A stretch of 64,000 bases of DNA, taken from positions 22,383-86,382 of the forward strand of contig JAGBFB010000032.1 in assembly GCA_017936665.1 (NCBI GenBank). Direction: 5' to 3'. The notes below the pieces were generated by a model that saw nothing but the letters and a program-made list of their open reading frames with translations, had not been told where the DNA came from and searched no databases. Position numbers and translations under genes: made by a program. This DNA is from Spirochaetaceae bacterium. GTDB lineage: Bacteria; Spirochaetota; Spirochaetia; Treponematales; Treponemataceae. Positions 1 to 6,782 of this stretch are shown in pieces. The number at the start of each line of letters is the position of its first letter. Positions within the stretch are counted from its first letter, which is position 1.

Positions 1-881
1 CTATTACTTGCAGCTTGATTAAAATCAAAATGACAAAGCCCTGCTAAAGTTTGCATATGAAGTTTTTTGCCGTCTGTTGTACGGTCAAAGCGTTTTGTCA
101 TAAAGTGCTGATTTTTGCCATCATCTAAAAGATAACATTGGCTCATATCAATACCTGCCGATTTTGCCATAAGGTAATAAGCATATTCCACAAGACCAAA
201 ATCAAGTTCATCATCATTTTCTTTGTCTTTGTTGCCGGAAACGCCGCTAAATTTTATTAGCCAATATTCAAAGCCTTTCTCAGTTTCCACTTGACCAGAG
301 CGCACTTCTTTTGTTACAGGATTAAATGCAATAACAGCTTTTGCCCTTGCCCCTCCTGCAGAAGTTCCAATTTTTATGATTTTTGCCAATTCTTGATTTA
401 AGTTTTTTTTATCACATTCATCTAAAACAGATTTTAAGTTTTGACGATTTTGTAAAACAAGACTTGCCAATTCCACAAGATTTTGAACATTTAACACTTC
501 GCTTAAGTCATTTTGATTTTGTAAAAGTGGATAAAATTCCAAAGCCCCCATTCCACGATTTCCTGTGTAACAAAGCCTTTCTACAGCATTAAAACTTTCT
601 GGAAGACGCCCTTGTTTTGAAAGCCAAGCGTTTATAAGATGATTTCCAAACTTATCTGGAAGAGAATCAGCTAAAAATCCTGGCAACCCGAAAAATGATT
701 CATAAGAAAGGTTTGGGAATCGAAAAATACCAGAGCCCAAAGGCATTGTAATTGGAGAAACTTGAATTCCTGTTTGCACAAATGACGGATTGTATTCAAA
801 TGAAGCGTATTTTTGTCCCTCAGGCAAAGTTACAGCACCAATTGAAGTTCCCCACATTTTAACTTCGGCAGTTGTGTTCAT
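1..881 (-). CDS. hipA: HipA-family serine/threonine kinase toxin (C-terminus cut by window edge)
   Basis: The frame is open from the ATG at 881 to the window edge, giving 293 codons without a stop, so the gene is partial. HipA is a kinase toxin of the HipBA persistence module. The N-terminal subdomain includes a segment like FGLPGFLADSLPDKFGN, followed near residue 175 by the glycine-rich loop GTSAGGARAKAVIAF, then YWLIKFSG, the MTKRFDR motif near residue 260, and LHMQTLAGL. The catalytic loop lies beyond the window. The ATG overlaps the stop of the upstream HTH gene as ATGA, the usual coupled hipB-hipA arrangement. Functional state cannot be judged without the missing end. Confidence 0.93.
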   Translation of the reverse strand, partial: MNTTAEVKMWGTSIGAVTLPEGQKYASFEYNPSFVQTGIQVSPITMPLGSGIFRFPNLSYESFFGLPGFLADSLPDKFGNHLINAWLSKQGRLPESFNAVERLCYTGNRGMGALEFYPLLQNQNDLSEVLNVQNLVELASLVLQNRQNLKSVLDECDKKNLNQELAKIIKIGTSAGGARAKAVIAFNPVTKEVRSGQVETEKGFEYWLIKFSGVSGNKDKENDDELDFGLVEYAYYLMAKSAGIDMSQCYLLDDGKNQHFMTKRFDRTTDGKKLHMQTLAGLCHFDFNQAASN

Positions 882-1258
882 TTATCTTCGCCCCAAATAA
901 AATTTTCTGTATTTTTTACAGAGGAAGAATTACCGTATTCTGGAGTTTTTTCTCGGACTTCTCGGTAACGTTCTGGCTCTTTTGGATTTTTTGCGTAAAG
1001 ATATTCCATTGGAGAAGGTTCTGTTACAGGCAAAAGAAGTTCAATTCCAGAAAGTTGATGCAAAGTTCTAAGCATTTTTAATAAATTTGCAAGTTGCACA
1101 CTTTCGCCTTTTTCAAAACGCTCAACTGTGCTTTTAGCAACTCCACAATTTTTTGCAAAAGTTTCTTGCGTCATTTTTTTACGGATGCGTTCCGTTTTGA
1201 GCCTAGTTCCTAATTCTTGCAAAATTTGTTCATCTGTATGAAATTCTGTAAGTTTCAT
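878..1258 (-). CDS. hipB: HipB-like XRE-family antitoxin / autorepressor
   Basis: A 126-residue protein starting MKLTEFHTDEQ. An XRE helix-turn-helix covers roughly residues 15-70 (RLKTERIRKKMTQETFAKN, then GVAKSTVERFEKGE), followed by a proline- and charge-rich tail that may contact HipA. It overlaps hipA by ATGA, so the two are co-translated. The frame extends to a TTG at 1264, but I choose the ATG at 1258: TTGACA (1288-1293), a 17-bp spacer and TATCGT end six bases before this ATG and no Shine-Dalgarno is visible, suggesting a leaderless mRNA. Two copies of an 18-bp inverted repeat upstream are candidate operators. Confidence 0.9.
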   Translation of the reverse strand: MKLTEFHTDEQILQELGTRLKTERIRKKMTQETFAKNCGVAKSTVERFEKGESVQLANLLKMLRTLHQLSGIELLLPVTEPSPMEYLYAKNPKEPERYREVREKTPEYGNSSSVKNTENFIWGEDK

Positions 1259-1264
1259 ATACAA

Positions 1265-1300
1265 ACGATAATACAGTTTTTTTTAGCTGTCAAGTTTTTA
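1265..1300 (-). promoter_or_regulatory. hipBA promoter, leaderless arrangement
   Basis: On the minus strand TTGACA (1288-1293) is followed by 17 bp and TATCGT, then six bases and the ATG of hipB. The -35 is a perfect consensus. No ribosome-binding site fits between the -10 and the ATG, so transcription probably starts at or next to the start codon. Confidence 0.6.
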
Positions 1301-1301
1301 A

Positions 1302-1359
1302 TTCTTCTATTTTGAAGAAATATTTAGATATTTTGTAGTTATTCTTCTATTTTGAAGAG
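1302..1359. promoter_or_regulatory. two candidate HipB operators (inverted repeats)
   Basis: TTCTTCTATTTTGAAGAA occurs at 1302-1319 and, with the last base changed to G, at 1342-1359. Each is a six-base inverted repeat around TATTTT, 40 bp apart, just upstream of the hipB -35. Paired inverted repeats upstream of hipB suit an autorepressor. A third perfect copy lies at 2201-2218, away from hipB. Assignment to HipB is inference. Confidence 0.5.
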
Positions 1360-1394
1360 TTATCACTAAATATCAGATAAATTTTCAAAAAGAA

Positions 1395-1439
1395 ATGCCA
1401 CGCGGATTTGTTCACAGCTAACGCTGTTCACTGATTTTG
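1395..1439 (+). repeat. ~45-bp direct repeat, copy 1
   Basis: Begins ATGCCACGCGGATTTG and ends ACGCTGTTCACTGATTTTG. A diverged copy in the same orientation is at 1981-2026. The two bracket the relB / truncated yafQ pair. It contains the short stem ACAGC-TAAC-GCTGT. Identity unknown. Confidence 0.65.
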
Positions 1440-1523
1440 ATTATTTTTTTGCAATTTGATGGAATGTAATAATGTTTTTTTAGCCATTTTTCAAAATAGC
1501 GTATAATTTGTTTTTTTCTAAAT

Positions 1524-1631
1524 TTATAAGTTTTGTTCGGAAATATTATAATTACGCTTCTTTGCTAATTTTACATCTTTTTTATATTGATTTGTCCAAC
1601 GAATTTGATATATAGGTCCTTTTTCTACCAA
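1524..1631 (-). pseudogene. truncated YafQ/RelE-family toxin
   Basis: This 35-codon frame directly follows the RelB-type antitoxin and overlaps its last codons. It reads from a TTG at 1631 into a segment like the YafQ N-terminus (YQIRWTNQYKKDVKLAKKRN), then stops after ISEQNL. YafQ-type mRNA interferases are normally about 90 residues and carry catalytic histidines in the C-terminal half, which is missing. I see no continuation in another frame downstream, so a deletion is more likely than a single frameshift. The antitoxin GGAGG sequence could act as its Shine-Dalgarno. It should be inactive. Confidence 0.65.
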
Positions 1632-1891
1632 TTTTTCATTTCCTCCGCAAATTCATCAAATGTATAACTTTTTACATTTGGATCATTGATTAATTTATCG
1701 CCTTCTTTCATAGCTTTAACTGTTTTACGGTTAGGATGCTCAACTCCTATTTCAAAAGGAATTTTACCTTCTCTGATAACTTGTTTTGTAAACATATTGT
1801 ATAAGCCAGAAACTGAAATTCCAATTTGTTCGCAAAATTCGCTGATATATTTTTTATCATTTTCATCAATACTAATTGTTAGATTAGCCAT
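1625..1891 (-). CDS. RelB/DinJ-family antitoxin
   Basis: An 88-residue protein with a ribbon-helix-helix N-terminus (MANLTISIDENDKKYISEF) followed by GISVSGLYNMFTKQVI and IPFEI, characteristic of RelB/DinJ antitoxins that pair with YafQ/RelE toxins. Such proteins bind their own promoter and neutralise the toxin by wrapping its surface with the C-terminal half. Here the toxin frame that follows is truncated, so the antitoxin is probably a survivor without a partner, or acts on a toxin elsewhere. A GAGGTGTAA stretch before the ATG provides a plausible ribosome-binding site. Confidence 0.85.
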   Translation of the reverse strand: MANLTISIDENDKKYISEFCEQIGISVSGLYNMFTKQVIREGKIPFEIGVEHPNRKTVKAMKEGDKLINDPNVKSYTFDEFAEEMKNW

Positions 1892-1980
1892 AATTACACC
1901 TCATTTATATTAAAATACACTATAATTATACTAATTCTTACTATAAAAACAAGTATTTTTGATAATTTCACACAAAAAAG

Positions 1981-2026
1981 ATGCCACGTGGCTTTATTCA
2001 TAGGATAACGCTGTTCACTGATTTTG
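1981..2026 (+). repeat. ~45-bp direct repeat, copy 2
   Basis: Starts ATGCCACGTGGCTTTATTC and ends ACGCTGTTCACTGATTTTG. It matches 1395-1439 except for a few substitutions and one extra base, same orientation. With copy 1 it flanks the RelB/YafQ remnant. Confidence 0.65.
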
Positions 2027-2042
2027 TTTGCTCTGTAAAATC

Positions 2043-2131
2043 AATAGTACGCAAAGTATTTTTTATCAAATTCGCTAATAGTACGCAAAGTAATTTTCTT
2101 AAAAATTACTAATAGTACGCAAGGTATTTTT
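2043..2131 (+). repeat. orphan array of three 34-bp iterons
   Basis: AATAGTACGCAAAGTA (third copy AATAGTACGCAAGGTA) begins at 2043, 2077 and 2111, exactly 34 bp apart. The conserved part is about 16-20 bp and the rest of each unit is AT-rich. Number and spacing match the iterons upstream of the two DUF4143 ATPase genes at 3111 and 4969, but no ATPase gene follows: the first downstream ATG (2141) hits a stop two codons later. Confidence 0.7.
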
Positions 2132-2164
2132 AGTTTTGAAATGTCTTAAAAATATTGTTGTATA

Positions 2165-2218
2165 GATTCCGAATCAAGTTCGGAATGACGGGGGTTTGGA
2201 TTCTTCTATTTTGAAGAA
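2165..2218. repeat. short inverted repeat followed by third copy of the hipB-type palindrome
   Basis: ATTCCGAATCAAGTTCGGAAT around 2166-2186 is a near-perfect inverted repeat of the kind often scattered in intergenic DNA. It is followed at 2201-2218 by TTCTTCTATTTTGAAGAA, identical to the candidate operator at 1302-1319. The rest of 1892-2354 has no gene that I can support. Confidence 0.5.
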
Positions 2219-2354
2219 TACAGGTGGTCAAGGGACATTTCAGTTAAACCCTTGACTCATCTTTGTTTATGTTCTCCAAGTATTGTAGAACCTAAATTAA
2301 AACAGAAGGCACTTAAAATATAAACATTCCAAGTACCTTTTGTTAACGAAAAAT

Positions 2355-2831
2355 TTAAATCTTCAAAATTTCTTTCTTTTTTGCATCAAAATCTTCTTGT
2401 GTAATTACGCCTTCATCAAGAAGTTTTTTGTATCTTTTTAATACAACAACAGAATCAAATTCTGCTTGGGAAGCAGCTTGAACTTGAGCTATGGCTTCTG
2501 ATGAAACAACTGGAGTACCATCTGTAGGTCCCCCCCCATTGCGGCAGCAGCAGTAGCAGCTTCTTTTTCTCTTGCTTTCATCGCTTTTTCACCAGCTTTT
2601 GTAAGTTGATCATGTTCCACAACTTTTCCTGGATTATCTAATTCAAAACATTGTCTTGAACAATACTTTCCTACAAATAATAACGGAAAAATTCTATATT
2701 GATAATCACTCCCCCCCCCACCTACCTTTTTTATCATACATACCACATTGAGAGCTGAGAGTTTTACACATTTTACATCTTTTTTGCCTATACATATCGC
2801 AAAAAGGAATTTTTTTATTTAATATACCCAT
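2355..2831 (-). pseudogene. Cys-rich SHOCT-domain protein interrupted at two poly-G tracts (possible phase variation)
   Basis: Read across two frame changes this is one protein of about 158 residues. It starts at the ATG at 2831 behind AAGGAG, with a cysteine-rich N-terminus (FCDMYRQKRCKMCKTL, later YCSRQCF). A helical Ala/Lys/Glu-rich middle follows, and a C-terminal SHOCT domain ends in RYKKLLDEGVITQEDF. The frame breaks at a run of nine G (2711-2719, one too many) and again at a run of eight G (2530-2537, one too few); both ends are in the same frame. SHOCT domains often sit at the end of membrane or oligomeric proteins; the molecular role here is unknown. Two poly-G breaks suggest slipped-strand phase variation, or homopolymer sequencing errors. 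Confidence 0.7.
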
Positions 2832-2863
2832 AATTTACTCCTTATTTTTTAGGTATTATATTA

Positions 2864-2881
2864 ATAAGACAAAAGTCTTAT
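2864..2881. promoter_or_regulatory. inverted repeat upstream of SHOCT gene
   Basis: ATAAGAC-AAAA-GTCTTAT is a perfect 7-bp inverted repeat about 35 bp upstream of the ATG at 2831, close to where a minus-strand promoter would be. It could be an operator or a short hairpin. The rest of 2832-3010 holds no supported gene. Confidence 0.4.
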
Positions 2882-3010
2882 CATTTAAGTTCATCATATA
2901 CCTAAATTTTCTTGCTGTAGTGAGTATTTACTACTCAATTTTTAGTGAGTTATACACATAGGTTTTAATGTGTATTTTTGTCCACTTTTATTGACTGGTA
3001 TAAAGTGTTG

Positions 3011-3096
3011 AAAACTCCATAGAAAAAGTGTATATTATTAACATAAACTCGCTTGAAAAAGTGTAATTTTTATCAAAAACTCCCTAAAAAAAGTGT
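3011..3096 (+). promoter_or_regulatory. three iterons upstream of the first DUF4143 ATPase
   Basis: Units begin at 3011, 3044 and 3076 (spacing 33 and 32 bp), consensus WAAACTCSMTWRAAAAAGTGT, about 21 bp each. The last ends 15 bp before the ATG at 3111 and directly precedes the Shine-Dalgarno AGGAGA. About three helical turns separate the units, so a bound protein would sit on one DNA face. Confidence 0.75.
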
Positions 3097-3110
3097 CTTA
3101 GGAGATTTTT

Positions 3111-4445
3111 ATGTTTAGAAGAAAAATAATGGCAGAACTAGAAGTCTGGAAGAATTCTAGTGGAAAAAAGAAGGCTCTTGTTATAAAAGGTCTTCGCCAA
3201 ATTGGAAAAACTTATAGTGTTCGAGAATTTGCAAAAGAAAATTATAAAAATGTTGTGTATGTAAATTTTAAAGAAAACGAAAGTGCTAAAAAAATCTTTG
3301 ATTATGATTTGAATGTAAACAGAATAATTATAGATTTATCTGCATTAATTCCAAATTCTCGATTTGAAGAAGGAAATACTGTAATTATTTTTGATGAAAT
3401 TCAGGAGTGTGCAAATGCTCGGTCCAGTATTAAACCTTTTTGCGAAGATGGAAGATTCGATATTATTGCTACAGGCTCTCTTCTTGGAATAAAAGGATAT
3501 AATAAAAAGAAAGGAAAAGGCGTTCCAACAGGATTTGAGCGTGTTGTCTATATGAAGCCTATGGATTTTGAAGAATTTCTATGGGCAAAAGGTATAAATG
3601 AAAATGTTATTGCTTATATTCGTGAATGTTACGAAACTAAAACTCCTGTAAGCGAAGCAACTCATCAGGCAATGCTTAGATATTTTAAAGAATATATTTG
3701 TGTTGGTGGGTTACCTTATATTGTTGATAGATTTATTTCTACAAATGATATGAATGTAGTTTGGCAAGAGCAACATGATATTATTGAAGAATACAAAGAT
3801 GATTTTGGTAAACATCTTGATGAAAACGAAAATGAAGAAATTGATTTTTCTTTGCTTGGTAGAATAAACAAAGTTTTTGATTCAATTCCAGCTCAGTTAG
3901 CAAAGGAAAATAAAAAATTTGTATTTTCTGCATTGGAAAAAAAAGGTCGTTCAGAAAAATATCTTCCTGCAATTCAATGGTTGTGTGATTTTGGAATTAT
4001 AAATCTTTGTTACAATCTTAGTAATATTTCAGACCCACTTGAAGGAAACAAAATAGATAGTATTTTTAAAATCTATATGCAGGATTCAGGTCTATTTATT
4101 TCAATGCTTGATCGGGATTGTGCTGCAAAAATTCTTTCTGGAGATTTAGGATTTTATAAAGGTGCTATTTTTGAAAATATCATAGCTGACAGTTTTTCAA
4201 AACAAGATAAAAAACTTTATTATTTTCATAAAGACTCTGGTCTTGAAATAGATTTTGTTTCAAAAATAAAGAATGAAATCTCACTTATTGAAGTAAAAGC
4301 AACAACAGGAAATACAAAATCTGCAAATACCGTTTTAAAAAATCCTCAATATGATGTGAATATATGCTATAAACTTTCAGAAAACAACGTTGGTGTTGTT
4401 GAAAACAAAATAACAATTCCATATTATATGGCGTTTCTTTTGTAA
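3111..4445 (+). CDS. AAA+ ATPase with DUF4143 / PD-(D/E)XK-like C-terminus
   Basis: A 444-residue protein of the abundant DUF4143 ATPase family. Walker A is GLRQIGKT at residues 27-34, Walker B is VIIFDEIQE around 91-99, and ATGSLLG near 121-127 fits the sensor region. The C-terminal part carries a nuclease-like signature: an early glutamate in GAIFENII, then GLEIDFV, then LIEVKA, the D-ExK pattern of the PD-(D/E)XK fold. Biochemical function is not established for the family; DNA binding or NTP-driven remodelling is inferred from the domains. The gene is monocistronic, preceded by AGGAGA and three iterons that it might bind. Confidence 0.88.
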   Translation: MFRRKIMAELEVWKNSSGKKKALVIKGLRQIGKTYSVREFAKENYKNVVYVNFKENESAKKIFDYDLNVNRIIIDLSALIPNSRFEEGNTVIIFDEIQECANARSSIKPFCEDGRFDIIATGSLLGIKGYNKKKGKGVPTGFERVVYMKPMDFEEFLWAKGINENVIAYIRECYETKTPVSEATHQAMLRYFKEYICVGGLPYIVDRFISTNDMNVVWQEQHDIIEEYKDDFGKHLDENENEEIDFSLLGRINKVFDSIPAQLAKENKKFVFSALEKKGRSEKYLPAIQWLCDFGIINLCYNLSNISDPLEGNKIDSIFKIYMQDSGLFISMLDRDCAAKILSGDLGFYKGAIFENIIADSFSKQDKKLYYFHKDSGLEIDFVSKIKNEISLIEVKATTGNTKSANTVLKNPQYDVNICYKLSENNVGVVENKITIPYYMAFLL

Positions 4446-4542
4446 AAATTTAGATAAAAAGGTGACAAATTGAACTTTTTTACTTTGTTTTGTTATATTA
4501 TTTAAATCTTTCTTATTAAAGTTTTTTTTCAAGGAGAAGCCC

Positions 4543-4842
4543 ATGTCTGTTGAAATAATCGAACAAGTTACATCTTTTAGTGAATATATGCAAGGAACTA
4601 GCATACTTCCAAAGGCAAAAAATGGATACTGGACTGTTTCTAAAACAAATGCTTTTGATAAAATAAAATATTACGATTATCACATTGAATATAAAAGTTT
4701 AATAGACTGTGACCATAATTTTAGAGGAAAAAATAAAGATTTTGTTTCTGGACTAAAACAACTGGGTTTAGATATATGTTTTCTTAGGTATAGAAATAAT
4801 TATTATGAGAAAGGATCAATAACAATTTATATGATTTTATAA
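4543..4842 (+). CDS. hypothetical protein, possibly an FRG-domain N-terminal fragment
   Basis: A 99-residue frame with a clear Shine-Dalgarno (AAGGAG seven bases before the ATG), so translation is plausible. I do not recognise a complete domain. The first residues (EIIEQVTSFSEYM) resemble the start of FRG-domain proteins, which carry an SF.EYI-like segment before an FRG motif, and a later FRG tripeptide is present in HNFRGKNKDF, but the protein is far shorter than that family. It sits alone between the two AAA+ ATPases. It may be a truncated remnant. Confidence 0.5.
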   Translation: MSVEIIEQVTSFSEYMQGTSILPKAKNGYWTVSKTNAFDKIKYYDYHIEYKSLIDCDHNFRGKNKDFVSGLKQLGLDICFLRYRNNYYEKGSITIYMIL

Positions 4843-4883
4843 ACCACAGTCGAACCTGTTGTAATGATGCTGTTGTTTTTACC

Positions 4884-4959
4884 AAAATATCGCAGTTTTA
4901 CAGGGTAAAAACTCTAAAATATCGCAGTTTTACTAGACAAAAACTCTAAAATATCGCAG
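4884..4959 (+). promoter_or_regulatory. three iterons upstream of the second DUF4143 ATPase
   Basis: AAAATATCGCAG occurs at 4884, 4916 and 4948, exactly 32 bp apart. The second and third copies are preceded by AAAACTCT, and the first two are followed by TTTTAC. The last copy ends nine bases before the ATG at 4969. The AAAACTC portion is shared with the iterons at 3011-3096 while the distal half differs. Confidence 0.8.
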
Positions 4960-4968
4960 TATATAATT

Positions 4969-6246
4969 ATGACAAGAGAATCTATAGAAATAACATTGCA
5001 TGAACAAAAAGAGGAATTTGAAACAAAGAAGAACATGAATGTTTGTTCACGTGCAGAAGAATCTTTAATAAATCTAAATAGTAATTTAGCACAAGTTGTA
5101 ATTGGCATTAGAAGAAGCGGAAAATCAACTTTGTGTATGAATGTAATAAAAAAATCAAACATAAATTTTGCTTATGTGAATTTTGATGATGAACGATTTT
5201 CTTCTGCTAGTTCTGAAGATTTAAATGTTATTCTTGAATGTCTATATAAAATTTACGGTGACTTCAATCATCTATTTTTAGATGAAATACAAAATATTGA
5301 TTCTTGGCATCTTTTTGTAAACAGACTTTTGCGTTCTGGAATGCATTTACTTATTACTGGTTCAAATGCAAAACTTTTAAGTGGAGAATTAGCCACACAT
5401 CTTACAGGTCGATATATTCAAACTGAATTATTTCCTTTTTCTTTTAAAGAATATTGCCAGTACAAAAAAATTAACACTTCTTATTCAACAACAAAAGAAA
5501 AAGGTCTTTTACAAGCGGTTTTTGAGGAATATCTTAAAGATGGTGGGTTCCCTGAACTACTAGAAGAAAATAGAAAACAAACTTATATAAATACACTTGT
5601 TAATAATATTCTACAAAATGATATTGAAAATCGTTATTCTATAAAATATAAAGTTGCCTTTGAACAACTTGCACACCATCTTTTAAACAATGCTCCTTCT
5701 ACAATGAATTATAAAGACTTACAAAATACCTTTGGGTTTAAGTCTGACCATACAGTTGAAAACTATGTAAATTACTGTAAAAATGCCTATCTAATTTGTG
5801 GTTTGCATAAATATTCTGCAAAAAGTAAAATTAGAATTCGTGATGAAAAAACATATGCAGTAGATGTTGCTCTTATGAATAATAGACAAAATGCTTTTGC
5901 AGGAGAAAATTTTGGTTGGAGGCTTGAAACAATTATATACATTGAATTACTCCGACGATACAAAAACCAAGGATACGATATTTACTATTATAGCGAAACT
6001 TCTGGCGAATGTGATTTTGTAATTTGCCAAGGTAAAACAGTTTATCAATTAATACAAGTTAGTTATGATATATCTTCACCTAAAACATTAAAACGAGAAA
6101 TAAACGGACTTTTACTTGCATCAAAAAAAACAGGTTGTACAAATCTTTTGTTAATAACAAACCATGATGATTATTCTATTACAAAGGAAAATCAAAATAT
6201 TTCTGTAATAAGTGCCTATAGTTGGCTTGTGAATTTTCAAAACTAA
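4969..6246 (+). CDS. AAA+ ATPase with DUF4143 domain (second paralogue)
   Basis: A 425-residue member of a different DUF4143 branch, starting MTRESIEITLHEQKEE like other family members. Walker A is GIRRSGKST at residues 46-54, Walker B is HLFLDEIQN near 98-106, and LLITGSNAKLL is the sensor region. In the C-terminal nuclease-like part the third acidic position is replaced: after SGECDFV the strand reads LIQVSY instead of ExK, so nuclease chemistry is doubtful. No Shine-Dalgarno precedes the ATG; TATAAT ends only one base before it, so either the mRNA starts inside the frame or another promoter is used. Three 32-bp iterons lie immediately upstream. Confidence 0.85.
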   Translation: MTRESIEITLHEQKEEFETKKNMNVCSRAEESLINLNSNLAQVVIGIRRSGKSTLCMNVIKKSNINFAYVNFDDERFSSASSEDLNVILECLYKIYGDFNHLFLDEIQNIDSWHLFVNRLLRSGMHLLITGSNAKLLSGELATHLTGRYIQTELFPFSFKEYCQYKKINTSYSTTKEKGLLQAVFEEYLKDGGFPELLEENRKQTYINTLVNNILQNDIENRYSIKYKVAFEQLAHHLLNNAPSTMNYKDLQNTFGFKSDHTVENYVNYCKNAYLICGLHKYSAKSKIRIRDEKTYAVDVALMNNRQNAFAGENFGWRLETIIYIELLRRYKNQGYDIYYYSETSGECDFVICQGKTVYQLIQVSYDISSPKTLKREINGLLLASKKTGCTNLLLITNHDDYSITKENQNISVISAYSWLVNFQN

Positions 6247-6683
6247 AAAACCTGTGCGTTCAACGCACTATTTTTCTATGCACTTCTACTCATTACAGAA
6301 TTTCTAAACTATATACAAGAGAAATTCAATGTAGTTTTTACACAAATAGTAATGTTCTTTTAAAGAAGCTTGATATTGAACAGAAAACTCATATTTATAG
6401 AATAGTTCAAGAAGCTATGACAAATGCAGCAAAACACGCAAATCCTACTGAAATAAAAGTTGTTGTTAGAGAAGATTTAGAAAATAATTTAATAAATTTT
6501 TTTATCACTGATGATGGATGTGGTTTTAATAATAAAACAGTCAAAGAAATTGGCATAGAAAAAAGTACAAAACTTGGACTAAAGGGAATGGAATCTAGGG
6601 CTATTCTTCTAAATGGAAATCTACAAATTCAGTCTGATGAAGAAACTGGAACTCATATTAAATTGGTTGTACCTGTAAATTAA
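6222..6683 (+). pseudogene. C-terminal fragment of a NarL-type sensor histidine kinase
   Basis: The frame contains only the ATPase end of a HisKA_3-type histidine kinase: IYRIVQEAMTNAAKHA (N box), DDGCGF (G1), LGLKGMESRA (G2) and a final GTHIKLVVPV strand. The dimerisation and phosphoacceptor helices, sensor and membrane parts are absent. The frame begins at a TTG inside the preceding ATPase gene, and the first 30 or so residues look like read-through of non-coding sequence. No response regulator gene is adjacent. It is best read as the 3' remnant of a deleted kinase gene, perhaps cut when the ATPase element inserted. Confidence 0.75.
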
Positions 6684-6715
6684 GTTTTCCAGTCCTTGCT
6701 AAATCTCTACTCTAA

Positions 6716-6744
6716 TTGCATACACTGTCATTTTATGCTATAAT
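6716..6744 (+). promoter_or_regulatory. sigma70-type promoter of purH
   Basis: TTGCAT (6716-6721), 17 bp, TATAAT (6739-6744). It lies about 40 bp upstream of the purH ATG, which has a GAGG Shine-Dalgarno. Confidence 0.7.
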
Positions 6745-6782
6745 CTGTACAAATTTAATTTTATTTACATATCGAGGTTGTC

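Noticed and set aside
2043..2131. CRISPR array (also 3011-3096 and 4884-4959)
   Set aside because: Only three units with short conserved cores, AT-rich nearly similar spacers, no cas genes, and position directly upstream of ATPase start codons in two cases.
2530..2719. Programmed ribosomal frameshifting in the SHOCT gene
   Set aside because: Two opposite shifts at poly-G runs without a slippery-site plus pseudoknot pattern that I can see; slippage at DNA level or sequencing error is simpler.
2489..2746. 85-codon frame as an independent gene
   Set aside because: It is the middle part of the SHOCT gene, read in a frame set by the G9 and G8 runs; its start lies inside the N-terminal coding part.
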